Assembly (NCBI GenBank): GCA_025504975.1
Contig: JANUWI010000001.1
Coordinates: forward strand, 4,774,001 to 4,838,000
DNA: 64,000 nt
Direction of reading: 5' to 3'
Origin: Plenodomus lindquistii
Lineage: Eukaryota; Ascomycota; Dothideomycetes; Pleosporales; Leptosphaeriaceae
Shown: piece after piece, positions 33,864 to 42,949 of the stretch
Layout of the letters: every line of letters starts with the position of its first letter
Numbering within the stretch: the first letter of the stretch is position 1
The notes under the pieces: generated by a model
Database searches by the model: none
Told to the model about the DNA's origin: nothing
What the model saw: only the letters and a program-made list of their open reading frames with translations
Position numbers and translations under genes: made by a program

Positions 33864-35324
33864 ATGCGTACCGAAATCCTCACGATCATGTTGGCCGCCG
33901 CCAGCGCGTCTGCTCAGGCCGTTATTGGCAAAGCTTATGGCTTTGGCGCCGGAGCCACCGGTGGAGGCAGTGCGGCGGCAGTCACACCTACTACCAACGA
34001 CGAGCTCGCCAAGTACCTCTCTGACGATGAGGAGCGCATGATCCTCCTCACGAAGACTTTCGACTTCACTGGTACCACCGCAACTGGCTCTGGTTGCGAC
34101 AGGAAGAGCTGCAGTGCGTCCAATGGCGGGCAACTTTACCTCGGGGATTTGTCTTGCGGTACAGACGACAACGTTGCAGTGAGCTCAATTACCTACGACG
34201 TTGCTGGTACCACCGCCCTCGGCGTGGGTAGCAACAAGAGTATCTTGGGTGTCGGTGGGAAGGGTGCGATCAAGGGTAAAGGCATGTCCATCAAGAAAGG
34301 CGCAAGCAATGTGATCATCCAAGGCATTGAGATCAGCAACATTAACCCAGGCGTTGTATGGGGAGGCGATGCCCTGGACATGCAAGGAGGAAACACCAAG
34401 ATCTGGGTCGATCACAACAAGTTTTCGTCAACTGGTCGCATGTTCATCGTCTCGCATTACGACGGTTCCAGCGCCACAATCTCAAACAATGACTTCGATG
34501 GTGTCACCACTACTTCCGCCAGCTGCAACGACAACCACTACTGGACTATGATGTTTATTGGAAAGAACGAGAAAATCACCCTTGATAGGAACTACTTCCA
34601 CGAGGTTTCTGGTCGTGCCCCTAAGCTGGGCCAAGATGGTGTCTCAGGCTACTTCCATGCTGTCAACAACTACTTCGAGAACATGAAGGGACATGCTTTC
34701 GATGCCTATACTGGAGCCCAAGCCTTGGTCGAGGGTAACGCTTTCGTTGCTGTCGATCAGCCCAACACGGAGCACGCCGCTGGAATCAGCACATTCGTGT
34801 CCGACGGTGGAAGCGCCTGCTCGTCAGCCTTCGGCCGTAATTGTCTCGCCAACAGCGTCGACTCTACCAGTGGCAAACTTGCCAGTGGATCAACCACCAG
34901 CTTCATCTCGGAGTTTGCTGATGTCGATGTGACTTCGCAGTTGGAGGCCACTGAGGTTGCAGCTTTTGTCAAAGCCAATGCCGGACCTGCAAATCTTGGC
35001 GCTGCCACCGTTGAAGCCGCTGCACCTGCCACTCCTGATGTTACTGAAAATGTTGGTGAGCCTGCTACGACCACCGAGACTCCTGTTAAGCCCGCTACAA
35101 CGAGTGCTGCTGCCGCTGAGCCTGCCAGAACTACAGCGGATGCTGCTCCACCTGAGACTCCTGCGACGGGCTCCGGTACAGTCAAGTTATACAACCAGTG
35201 TGGAGGTCAGGGTTACTCTGGTCCTACAGAGTGCGAGGCTCCTGCTACCTGTGTGAAGGCGAACGGTTGGTACAGCCAATGCATCAATAGCTCCTCCAAG
35301 TTTCGTCGCGCTTTAGGATCCTAG
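33864..35324 (+). CDS. Secreted pectin lyase (PL1) with C-terminal CBM1
   Basis: Polysaccharide lyase family 1 enzyme that cleaves methylated pectin by beta-elimination, fused to a fungal cellulose-binding module. Single exon, 486 residues. Signal peptide at residues ~1-19. The parallel beta-helix runs to about residue 370 with hallmarks YGFGAGATGGGSAAAVTPTT, GSNKSILGVGGKG, VIIQGIEISNINP, WGGDALDMQGGNTKIWVDH, NDNHYWTMMFIG and SGRAPKLG, whose Arg is the expected catalytic residue. A Thr/Pro/Ala/Glu-rich linker follows, then CBM1 near residues 444-473 (QCGGQGYSGPTEC...WYSQC, four cysteines). The HYWT and SGRAPK motifs favour pectin lyase over calcium-dependent pectate lyase. The basic tail FRRALGS after CBM1 is unusual. 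Confidence 0.93.
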   Translation: MRTEILTIMLAAASASAQAVIGKAYGFGAGATGGGSAAAVTPTTNDELAKYLSDDEERMILLTKTFDFTGTTATGSGCDRKSCSASNGGQLYLGDLSCGTDDNVAVSSITYDVAGTTALGVGSNKSILGVGGKGAIKGKGMSIKKGASNVIIQGIEISNINPGVVWGGDALDMQGGNTKIWVDHNKFSSTGRMFIVSHYDGSSATISNNDFDGVTTTSASCNDNHYWTMMFIGKNEKITLDRNYFHEVSGRAPKLGQDGVSGYFHAVNNYFENMKGHAFDAYTGAQALVEGNAFVAVDQPNTEHAAGISTFVSDGGSACSSAFGRNCLANSVDSTSGKLASGSTTSFISEFADVDVTSQLEATEVAAFVKANAGPANLGAATVEAAAPATPDVTENVGEPATTTETPVKPATTSAAAAEPARTTADAAPPETPATGSGTVKLYNQCGGQGYSGPTECEAPATCVKANGWYSQCINSSSKFRRALGS

Positions 35325-36180
35325 GTATTGTCGTCTGAGATCCCGCCGAAAAAGGCGATCCGGACAAATTCATGTAGATTTTTGTCAGTTTAATGTACAT
35401 ATATTTCTCGGTAATTTTGACCGTTGCCCTGCGCACATGCATGGATCAGCCCCTCATGACGTTTGTGCGCTTGTATCGAGAAGGTAAGCCGTAAGCCTGT
35501 CCATCTAAAAGTAGAGTACCAGCAATGGTAAGAATGGCGGGGAAGCATTGTGTCATGCTCGCCACACGTGCCCCAAACCATGATGTGGCGGTACAACCAG
35601 ATTCGAGGGGCACTCTAGAACCGATAGGCACCCTCAGTGCCGAAGGTCAGCTGGGAGCGAAACTCTTGGCTTGGCAGATACCTGGCTAAAGTGCGGTGAG
35701 GACTTCCAACAAGTCACTTGGACTGTGCGTATGCGAGGGAGACACGAGGCTGCGACATATGTCTCTCCCTATAAACGGACCTTCACCTCAAGCCTTGCGC
35801 TTTTACATGACCTCGACGCGATCGGCCATCGGCAGAGAAGGTTTTCATCCGATTTGATGTTCCTGTCACGTTCATGCACGCTGTAAGAATGGCATCCTCC
35901 GTTTCCAGCCATGCATTGACCAGCCCCGCAATTATCCTGCGGAAGCGTGCCGCCTGCCGCACTTTCAGTCTTCACGCGCCCAGCCCGCGATAGCTTCTTC
36001 GTTCTGTCGACATGCGTCCACGGACATTCAATCAACGAGCCCCAGCCTGGCGTTCACGGCTATGGCGGTGATTGCGCACTGTACAACTCTCCATCGACAC
36101 CACGATCCGAACCAGTTTGCAATTTTGTCATCATAGTGCGGTGCAGTCACGTCAGTAGATGACGCAGCGCGACTGTTATC
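35325..36180. other. Intergenic
   Basis: An 856-base gap; no gene or repeat recognised. Confidence 0.5.
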
Positions 36181-37461
36181 ATGGCCGACTTCAACGAAAC
36201 AAGAACACCATTGACGTCAAAGAACGTCCAAGCATGGGCGCGCACAAACTTCAACGCACCTTTCAAGGCATTACCAAGAGTAACCACACTGAAATGGATC
36301 GAGGTTGAGGACAGCTTCACCATCAGCCGTGCCGTGTGGCGATCGCTAGGACGTTCAGCGCATAAGCAATTGCTTGTCATAGGAGGCTATGCGCCTGGAC
36401 CAGAGGTGGACGAGCCTGCTGATCTCGTTACTGCGCATGTACATGCAGATGAGCCCGACGTCAGCTTCTATCGCATTACCAAGAATACCCATGGCGACAA
36501 TGAACTGTTTCCAGTCAATTCAACAAGCACAGTGGCATTCCATGCGCCGTTCTGTGACCTCGGTGACGATACCGGAGGATCCAAAGCCATCCATCGCGTC
36601 TCGGCTCTTATCCTCTACTATTTCCTCGCCGCCGGTCACGTGAAAGAGCTGGTCAGAACGAGAGCAGATCCCACAATGTTCACCAGGAGCTTTCGAGATG
36701 CTTGCTCTTGGGTAGAAAACGATGGCGAACGGCCCAGCTTACTACCATCAAGACGGTCATCTGGCGCCACAAGCAACTCCCAAGAGGCGATCGCAGTCCG
36801 ACCGAAACGATCGTCAACCGTCTGTACGTCCAGCAGTGGAATGAGCCTTCGAAACGCTAGGGGTAAACTAAGTTTTGACATAGCATCCATTGCTCGACTC
36901 AACAACGCCGAAGCAGCATATGCACCGCCAATCAAGCGATCAGCAACTGATACGATTAGCGTCAGCATCAAACGAGAAAGAGAAGAAGACAGCCCTGCGC
37001 CGCCAAAGAAACACCCACGTCGGACATTGAGCGAACAAATCATCATCCCCAAACTCCAGGAGTCGGTCATGAGTCCCCGAAGTCCAGCCCCGGAACGAGT
37101 CAACCGAGCATTGACGGACCGAATCCAGAACCTTAAAGATGAGAATGCCGACCTCAAAGATAACATCAACGAAATCGAAGCCGAGAAAATAGGTCTACAA
37201 CGGCGCATCAACAAAGACGCACGCCATTACCACTCTCTCAAAGCCGACGGCGAGCAAACGAAGCAAGAACTAAGCACCATGGCGTCACGACTCACAGCCA
37301 TGGAACAAGCATCAGAAAGCCTGCGTCTGGAAGTCGTAGCCCTAAGAGAGCGTCTAGAAACGGCCGAGAAAGACGCAGAAGCAGCAAAGACGGAGCTGTT
37401 AAGTGTACGCAGAGGCTTGACCAAGGATCTCGGTGAGGCTGTGGAGAAATGGGTGGTGTGA
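36181..37461 (+). CDS. Hypothetical nuclear coiled-coil protein
   Basis: Unrecognised 426-residue single-exon frame. The first ~165 residues look folded (LKWIEVEDSFTISRAVWRSL, RVSALILYYFLAAGHVKELV). A polar linker follows with basic clusters such as KREREEDSPAPPKKHPRR, a plausible bipartite nuclear signal. From about residue 310 to 415 heptads of a long coiled coil are visible (RIQNLKDENADLKDNINEIEAE and onward to RERLETAEKDAEAAKTELL). The layout suggests a dimeric nuclear protein, perhaps a chromatin or transcription partner; this is inference. Confidence 0.65.
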   Translation: MADFNETRTPLTSKNVQAWARTNFNAPFKALPRVTTLKWIEVEDSFTISRAVWRSLGRSAHKQLLVIGGYAPGPEVDEPADLVTAHVHADEPDVSFYRITKNTHGDNELFPVNSTSTVAFHAPFCDLGDDTGGSKAIHRVSALILYYFLAAGHVKELVRTRADPTMFTRSFRDACSWVENDGERPSLLPSRRSSGATSNSQEAIAVRPKRSSTVCTSSSGMSLRNARGKLSFDIASIARLNNAEAAYAPPIKRSATDTISVSIKREREEDSPAPPKKHPRRTLSEQIIIPKLQESVMSPRSPAPERVNRALTDRIQNLKDENADLKDNINEIEAEKIGLQRRINKDARHYHSLKADGEQTKQELSTMASRLTAMEQASESLRLEVVALRERLETAEKDAEAAKTELLSVRRGLTKDLGEAVEKWVV

Positions 37462-38357
37462 GGAGGAGGTCTTGCTTACATGTTACACAGGTTAAGCCGA
37501 TCGAGTCGAGGTGAGAACGGACTCTAGGGTGTGTGCACTGTTTTTCTCTTCGCGTACATACGCTAGGGCTGGTACATCTGCTTGCTAGGAGGCGTCGAAT
37601 GATACCCGATGGAGATGTGGTGCAGGACCTTATTTTGCAGTGTCATGTTGAGGCGATTTCAGTTCGAGTAGGTGGTGAATGCGTGGGAAACCGGCGCTTT
37701 CGGTTCATGACGGGGATTTTTTTTTGTTTGAAAGACGAGAGAAGCATAGCTTGCGTTTTCACATATGGCAATCAGCATGTTGTTTTTAGCATCTGCTCCA
37801 CACTCATCGCCTGATCTGCGAAAATCGTACATCTCCATTGTTACTGAGTGTTACATCTCCATTCAGTCGTGCCCCGACACGGCCTTCCGTTTATAGCTTT
37901 GCTTCAGGCCCGCGGTTGAGAGGTGCATGTTCTGATTGTACCCAGGCTGGGTGGTCACTACGAAAGGATGAATATCCGAGCGACTGATTTCCTTGAGACG
38001 ATGTACAGTGGCGCAGCGAGATCATACACATGAGATCTATTGGGCCTCATTACGCGCTCACTTCAAAGCTCCTATGTACAGTTTACTCAGGCACGGTGGT
38101 ATTTAGTCTCTGGCGTGCCTGCTGAGGTGAGATGCGCAGGGCTGAGCACGGTGAGGCTGGGTGGATTGTGGGGTATACAACACCGCCAAAACTGTGAGAC
38201 ACGAAACATGAAATATTTGTAGTCTATATTCGTCACTTTCGGGGTGTCATTGGAGTATTAATGTTCTCGTATTATTTTCATGTTGTACAATTTTAGCCTC
38301 TGGTTGTAGAGCGGGCAACGGCCACAGCCTCCATCAACCTGTGTGGTTCGCGATGCT
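37462..38357. other. Convergent intergenic
   Basis: A gap of about 900 bases between two 3' ends; nothing recognised. Confidence 0.5.
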
Positions 38358-38962
38358 TTATCTCCTCTCCAAGACATCCTTCGCGCCGTCCTTCAGACGT
38401 TGCGCGGCAGCGACAACGGCATCCCTGTTGAGGGCGAAATGTTGGGCGAGGCGGTCCTTCACATGCCATTAGTACAACATCATCGATGAAATTGAATGCG
38501 TCAACGTACCTGCTCAGCACCGGATCCGGAGCCAGCCAACAACTGTGCACGTCGCTGACCATCGTATCCAAGACCGTGATAGCTAGCCTTGTTCGGTCCC
38601 TTGGCCGCATAGCTTGCCGCAGCCTTGGAGACCAACTTGGCATCTAGCGAGTGCAGCGCAGGTGAGAAATGTGCGTTGTAGCGGTCTTGCTCTGCACCGT
38701 CGCCCTTGTACTGTGCAGCGTTCTTTGCGTAGCCCTTTGCGTTCTGGCCGGCGTCTTTTGCATAGCCCTTGGCATCTTGTGCGTAGCCCTTGACCGCGTC
38801 AACGCCCCTGTTGATGCCCTCGTTGATCTTCTCAGTGGACTGCGCAAAGTGCTGGCCGTAACGGTCCTGCTCAGCGCCGGAGCCAGACTGCTTGGTGATG
38901 TCGGGGTTGTTGGGGTAGCGCTCGAGCACGCTCTTTTCGGTTGATGAGGAGAATAGACCCAT
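38358..38962 (-). CDS. LEA-like hydrophilic protein with three 60-residue repeats
   Basis: Unrecognised 183-residue protein. Exons 38962-38510 and 38456-38358 join over a 53-base intron (GTACGT...GAAG) and the join completes a third copy of a repeated motif, which supports the model. GAEQDRYGQHF, GAEQDRYNAHF and GAEQDRLAQHF start at residues 29, 89 and 148, so the period is about 60. Between copies one and two there are tandem KGYAQDA / KGYAKDA / KGYAKNA units, Ala/Lys/Gly-rich and amphipathic, like late-embryogenesis-abundant or hydrophilin-type stress proteins. No signal peptide or cysteine. A role in desiccation or osmotic stress is inferred from composition only. Confidence 0.7.
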
Positions 38963-39566
38963 TTTGTATGTGAGAATTGGCGCAAGTTTGGAGATGAAGC
39001 AAGTGATGAATCAAGTTCAATGGATTGCAGTGCAAAGATTCAATGGCTTGTTGTTAAAGTGCGTTGGGTACGTTGAAGCAAGGCAGGGTATTGCATTCTT
39101 AGCGTTGGCCTATGACGTAGTGCCGCTTTCCTCTTTCCACCACCGTCATGACCGCACCGTCATGAGCATGTCACTCCTCGGCTCCGTGACCCTAGTCCGG
39201 CCGCTTTCTCCACAACATCACAAACAGATGATCTGATTCTGACATTGGGTCAAAGCCAGGTATCGCTTCAGTTGGTCGGTAATCGACTATGGACAATGCG
39301 ATGGAGCTCGTGGTTGTTAAGCCAACAACCCTGGAAACACGAATTCACGATTGTGACACAACACACCTTGAGGCTAACAATAGTGGACCTAGCTTGGAGG
39401 TTATACGCTTAATACCCCCGCGTCAAAGCTAAGACGCATAGTTGGCTAGAGAACACGAGAGCTCAGTATGGTACACCGATTGATTCAAAAAACAACCCTT
39501 CGCCTTTGAAGACTTCCCTACTAATGACCAGCTGCATATACTTGCCGCACCAGTATAGAAATTTCG
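38963..39566. other. Intergenic
   Basis: A 604-base gap with the promoter of the LEA-like gene; no gene recognised. Confidence 0.45.
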
Positions 39567-40706
39567 CTACTTTCGTAACTGATACCACTTCTTCTTCCCC
39601 CCATTTTTCTCGGTCTCATCCCACAACGGCATGACAATAGCCTCGAACCCATCAGCTCCAGACGACGCGACAGATCCCGATGATGAGTTTGCGTCCGCTT
39701 GCTCTGTCTGTCCAACCTCGGATGGCTCTGCGACCTGGTACCCGGACTGGCGGCCAGACAGATCTCTAGAGATGGCCATGTCCCTGACTGCTTTGGCAGC
39801 GCTCTCGATATCATTAGAATCAACAGCCGAAGAAGTGCTCTTGCGCATGCACGACTTGAGAGGAGCGGTTGCCGTGGTGCCTAAGTCCTCTGGATCAGTC
39901 ATCTTGACACTCTTGACTGGAATCTCCTCAGCACGCATTGAGCGGATTTTCTCAAGTGTGGTCGAAGAAGTACGCCTGTGGCTCCTGGGTTGGCTGCTCG
40001 CCTGCTTGATGATTTCTGCAGCTACAGGTCCCTCAACAGCCACTGCCATAGGTCGCAATCCCAGGTGAGAAGTACACCGCGGTGTAGCTGGTCCGCGCTT
40101 TAGTTTCGCCATCTCACCCTTCGACGCGTCTCCCTTCGAGCTAGCAAGCTTGTTCATCTCAATCTTGTCATCTGAGATCTTTCGCTTCACATCCTTCGCC
40201 ACAAGAGTGGGACGCGAGATCGTTGCAGGTTGGTTAGTATCACTAGCGTGACCAAGGTCCTCCACATTGCGTACATCCTCTGGCTCGAGATACGGGACAT
40301 ATTCCTTGTGCCATCGAGTCCAGCTCTCAGGATCCAGAGGGGCTGGTCGAGTTCGAGATGCCAGCATAGCTCGTGGCGCTCGAGGAGGCTGGATGGCGTC
40401 GTTGACGAAAGGGTTACCACGGGCAGTGCCAGTCCGTGTGGGGCTGGGACTTGGCGGAGCTGCTCGAGATGTGTCGTCGCCCTGCAGACGATCGTTGATA
40501 AATCCAAACTCACGCGCTGGGTTACGCGGAGGTACGGCAGGGATGCTGTAGATGACACCGGTCGAATCGTCCCACAAGGGCGTTGTAAGTGCCTGTGTAT
40601 CAGTGGTTCTATACGATGCAGAATCGGTAGATTGATCGTCCTGTCCACGAAGCTTTGTAGCATGTCTGGCGTTGGCGTTGTGCTTTGTTTTGTTGTTGTT
40701 TGCCAT
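39567..40706 (-). CDS. Hypothetical disordered protein with paired PLWD motifs
   Basis: Unrecognised 379-residue single-exon frame, rich in Ser, Thr, Pro, Lys and Asp. A PLWDD motif occurs at residue 43 (TTPLWDDSTGVIYSIP) and PLWDE at residue 360 (IVMPLWDETEKNGGKKKWYQ), so the ends carry related short motifs. Between them are small conserved-looking pieces such as NPAREFGFINDRL, WTRWHKEYVPYLEPEDVRNVEDL and RSHRRTSSTTLEKIRSM. Probably a scaffold or adaptor-like disordered protein. Strong frame length and codon regularity support real coding. Confidence 0.6.
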   Translation of the reverse strand: MANNNKTKHNANARHATKLRGQDDQSTDSASYRTTDTQALTTPLWDDSTGVIYSIPAVPPRNPAREFGFINDRLQGDDTSRAAPPSPSPTRTGTARGNPFVNDAIQPPRAPRAMLASRTRPAPLDPESWTRWHKEYVPYLEPEDVRNVEDLGHASDTNQPATISRPTLVAKDVKRKISDDKIEMNKLASSKGDASKGEMAKLKRGPATPRCTSHLGLRPMAVAVEGPVAAEIIKQASSQPRSHRRTSSTTLEKIRSMRAEEIPVKSVKMTDPEDLGTTATAPLKSCMRKSTSSAVDSNDIESAAKAVRDMAISRDLSGRQSGYQVAEPSEVGQTEQADANSSSGSVASSGADGFEAIVMPLWDETEKNGGKKKWYQLRK

Positions 40707-41059
40707 ACTTAAATTGCAACAGGCGTTCTAAGTATGAAAGTGGAAAGAAAAAGGGGCACCGGGCGTGAGGAGCAGTATTTGTATATGAAGAGATCCACAG
40801 CCCAAGTGCTGGCAGAGACCGCTGGCGATCCGTGAGTGTGAGATCTGTGAGGAGTTTTGTCGCAGAAGTGATACAGAAGCGTGACACTGACTGTGAACAC
40901 AGGTACTTATAATGCACTCAATTCCAAAACTAACCATGAACATATCACATGGAAGAACATTAGATAACAAACGTTGATCGATACCGCCACTCGTGTTAAT
41001 TATCGACTGTGAATATCCTTGGTATACCATGGCCTGGACCTTCATCTCATTAAGCCCTC
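40707..41059. other. Intergenic
   Basis: A 353-base gap between two minus-strand genes; nothing recognised. Confidence 0.45.
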
Positions 41060-41908
41060 CTAAGTTCTACCGCCAAACAACATCTGCCTCACCCACCCAT
41101 TCTTCCTTCTCGAAGGCGCGATACCATTATACTCAGCTTGGGGCTCGTTCTTGATAATCTCAAACTCTTCCTCTTCACAATCAAACAAGTCATCCAACAA
41201 ATCGTAATCATCGACCAGCTCATCGCTCGTCCAGGACTCCTCCTCACGCCTGATATGAGGTCCGACCGTAGCATCAACCCCAGTCTTCTCCTTCCCCTTG
41301 TCTTTCGACTCGACTATCGCAGGAAGCCGTGGTCGTAGTCCCAGCACACCAGTAACATCGTCCAAACCCCCAACCTCTACGTTACCAAACCTGAATCGTT
41401 TCTCCTTCGCCCTAATTTCGCATCTTTTCGTATGATCTTCAACACCTGGTATCGGACTCATCGAGCTCTCTGGTGTGAGATCTTCTTCCCCAAATACCTT
41501 CAGTCTGCGCATGGCCAACCTTTTCTGCAGACAGCGCGCAAGCTCCTCGTTGTTTTGCGCTTTAAAACTACTTGCAAGAGGTTTGGAGGGTGGGTACTTG
41601 ACGGCGGTTGGCGAGGGTATGGAAGCGGTGTCGGGACCGTAGGGGTTGCTGCTTGCGAATGGGACGGATAGAGTGAACGAAGGTTCTGCAATGGTGTCGA
41701 GGCCGTAGGGGTTGCTGGGTCCGAAGGGGATGGATGGGGTGTCGAATATGTAGCCTGGGAGACTGTGGCTGGACTCACGCTTGCGCGGTGTAATATTAGG
41801 AGGTTCTCGCGTGGAGACAACTTTCTTGGGGGGAAGAGATAGAGCGGGAGGAACGTCACCGAAGGAGATTTCTGGTTTCCTCATACCTATAGAAATATTA
41901 GTGGTCAT
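41060..41908 (-). CDS. Hypothetical protein with SNPYG tandem repeat and acidic tail
   Basis: Unrecognised 282-residue frame. Residues 59-78 and 81-99 are a diverged tandem repeat (SIPFGPSNPYGLDTIAEPS and SVPFASSNPYGPDTASIPS). A helix with NNEELARCLQKRLAMRRLKVFGEEDL follows, and near the end an acidic run (ELVDDYDLLDDLFDCEEEEFEII) then basic SRRKNGWVRQML. Plus-strand sequence around the start shows a possible donor (GGTATG) nine codons in, so an upstream exon cannot be excluded. No function assigned. Confidence 0.55.
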   Translation of the reverse strand: MTTNISIGMRKPEISFGDVPPALSLPPKKVVSTREPPNITPRKRESSHSLPGYIFDTPSIPFGPSNPYGLDTIAEPSFTLSVPFASSNPYGPDTASIPSPTAVKYPPSKPLASSFKAQNNEELARCLQKRLAMRRLKVFGEEDLTPESSMSPIPGVEDHTKRCEIRAKEKRFRFGNVEVGGLDDVTGVLGLRPRLPAIVESKDKGKEKTGVDATVGPHIRREEESWTSDELVDDYDLLDDLFDCEEEEFEIIKNEPQAEYNGIAPSRRKNGWVRQMLFGGRT

Positions 41909-42580
41909 GGGATGATTGATGAGCTAAGTGAATAATTGTGGAGATGGGTGAGCATGAGATAACAAGTCTTGCTTACGCCGAAGGAAGCTCGACACGAATG
42001 TACTGTGGTTGACATGATATAGGAGAGGGTGGAAGTTCCTCTTCGTTTAGCGCTTTTCACGTGGTACGAATAGATTCAAAGATGTTTTCCGTGACAAGAC
42101 ACAGTGTGATGTTCGCATTGACATGGTATTTGGAGCATCGCGCAGGTGGCACACTAGACGACTTCAGCATTGACACGTTCAATACATTATGAAATCCGTC
42201 ACAAAAGAAGTCACACTCAAGCTATAGTGGCTAAAATCATCAAGAACAGTCGTTGAATTCATGACGAACTATGTGATGAAATGCCTCGCTGGCGTCGAAC
42301 GAACAACTGGAAACGTCAAAGGCCACGACGGGCAACACGTGCGCTACCTACTTATCGTCCCATGGAAGAAGCAAAACGCTTGAAAGTACTCCGATGATGT
42401 AAAATATTCCACGAGAACAGATGAAATGAACCAAGTGCGACAAGCTGTCCATCCACCCTTGCGGTGTAAATGCCCATTGAACCGTCCAGACAAACGCGAC
42501 ACGGCCAGATCATCGGAGGCACAATTCCTCTCGCCCTTCTCGTCTACCCTGAGATTTAAACCATTCAACAGCCCGTTAAT
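41909..42580. other. Intergenic
   Basis: Nothing recognised in this 670-base gap. Confidence 0.45.
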
Positions 42581-42900
42581 CTATCTATGACACTTGTATG
42601 TGTCTGTTGGCTCAGCCGTGATGGAGAGCGAGGCTAGCATGCTGGCAACGCCTTGATCCTGCTCGCGAGTCGTGGGCTCAACGCTCTGGTAAGTTCTTCC
42701 CGCCTCGGTTGGTGCTTCAGCTTGGTGATGAGGGCTGGCTGGAGGGGAAACGTCGGCTTGTGTCCGCGGCAACAGCGTAGGCTCTGCAGTCCCAGCATGT
42801 GCGCTGGTAAGACTTGACAGCGATTCAGACACCTTGCGGAGGAGGCGGATGGAATGACTGGATTTTGCCCCTGGGGAGAGTTTGCGAGACTCTGAGGCCC
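42581..42900 (-). other. Possible 3' exon of the upstream minus-strand gene
   Basis: A minus-strand frame reading ASESRKLSPGAKSSHSIRL and onward to a stop at 42581 looks like disordered coding sequence of the same kind as the gene at 42950-44395. It is preceded by ACATGTAG, a possible acceptor, but no donor in the right phase was found, so the join is unproven. Confidence 0.3.
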
Positions 42901-42949
42901 CTACATGTGTGAAGTGGGGGAACAGGACGACTTCCTTCTCGTCGTCTTC

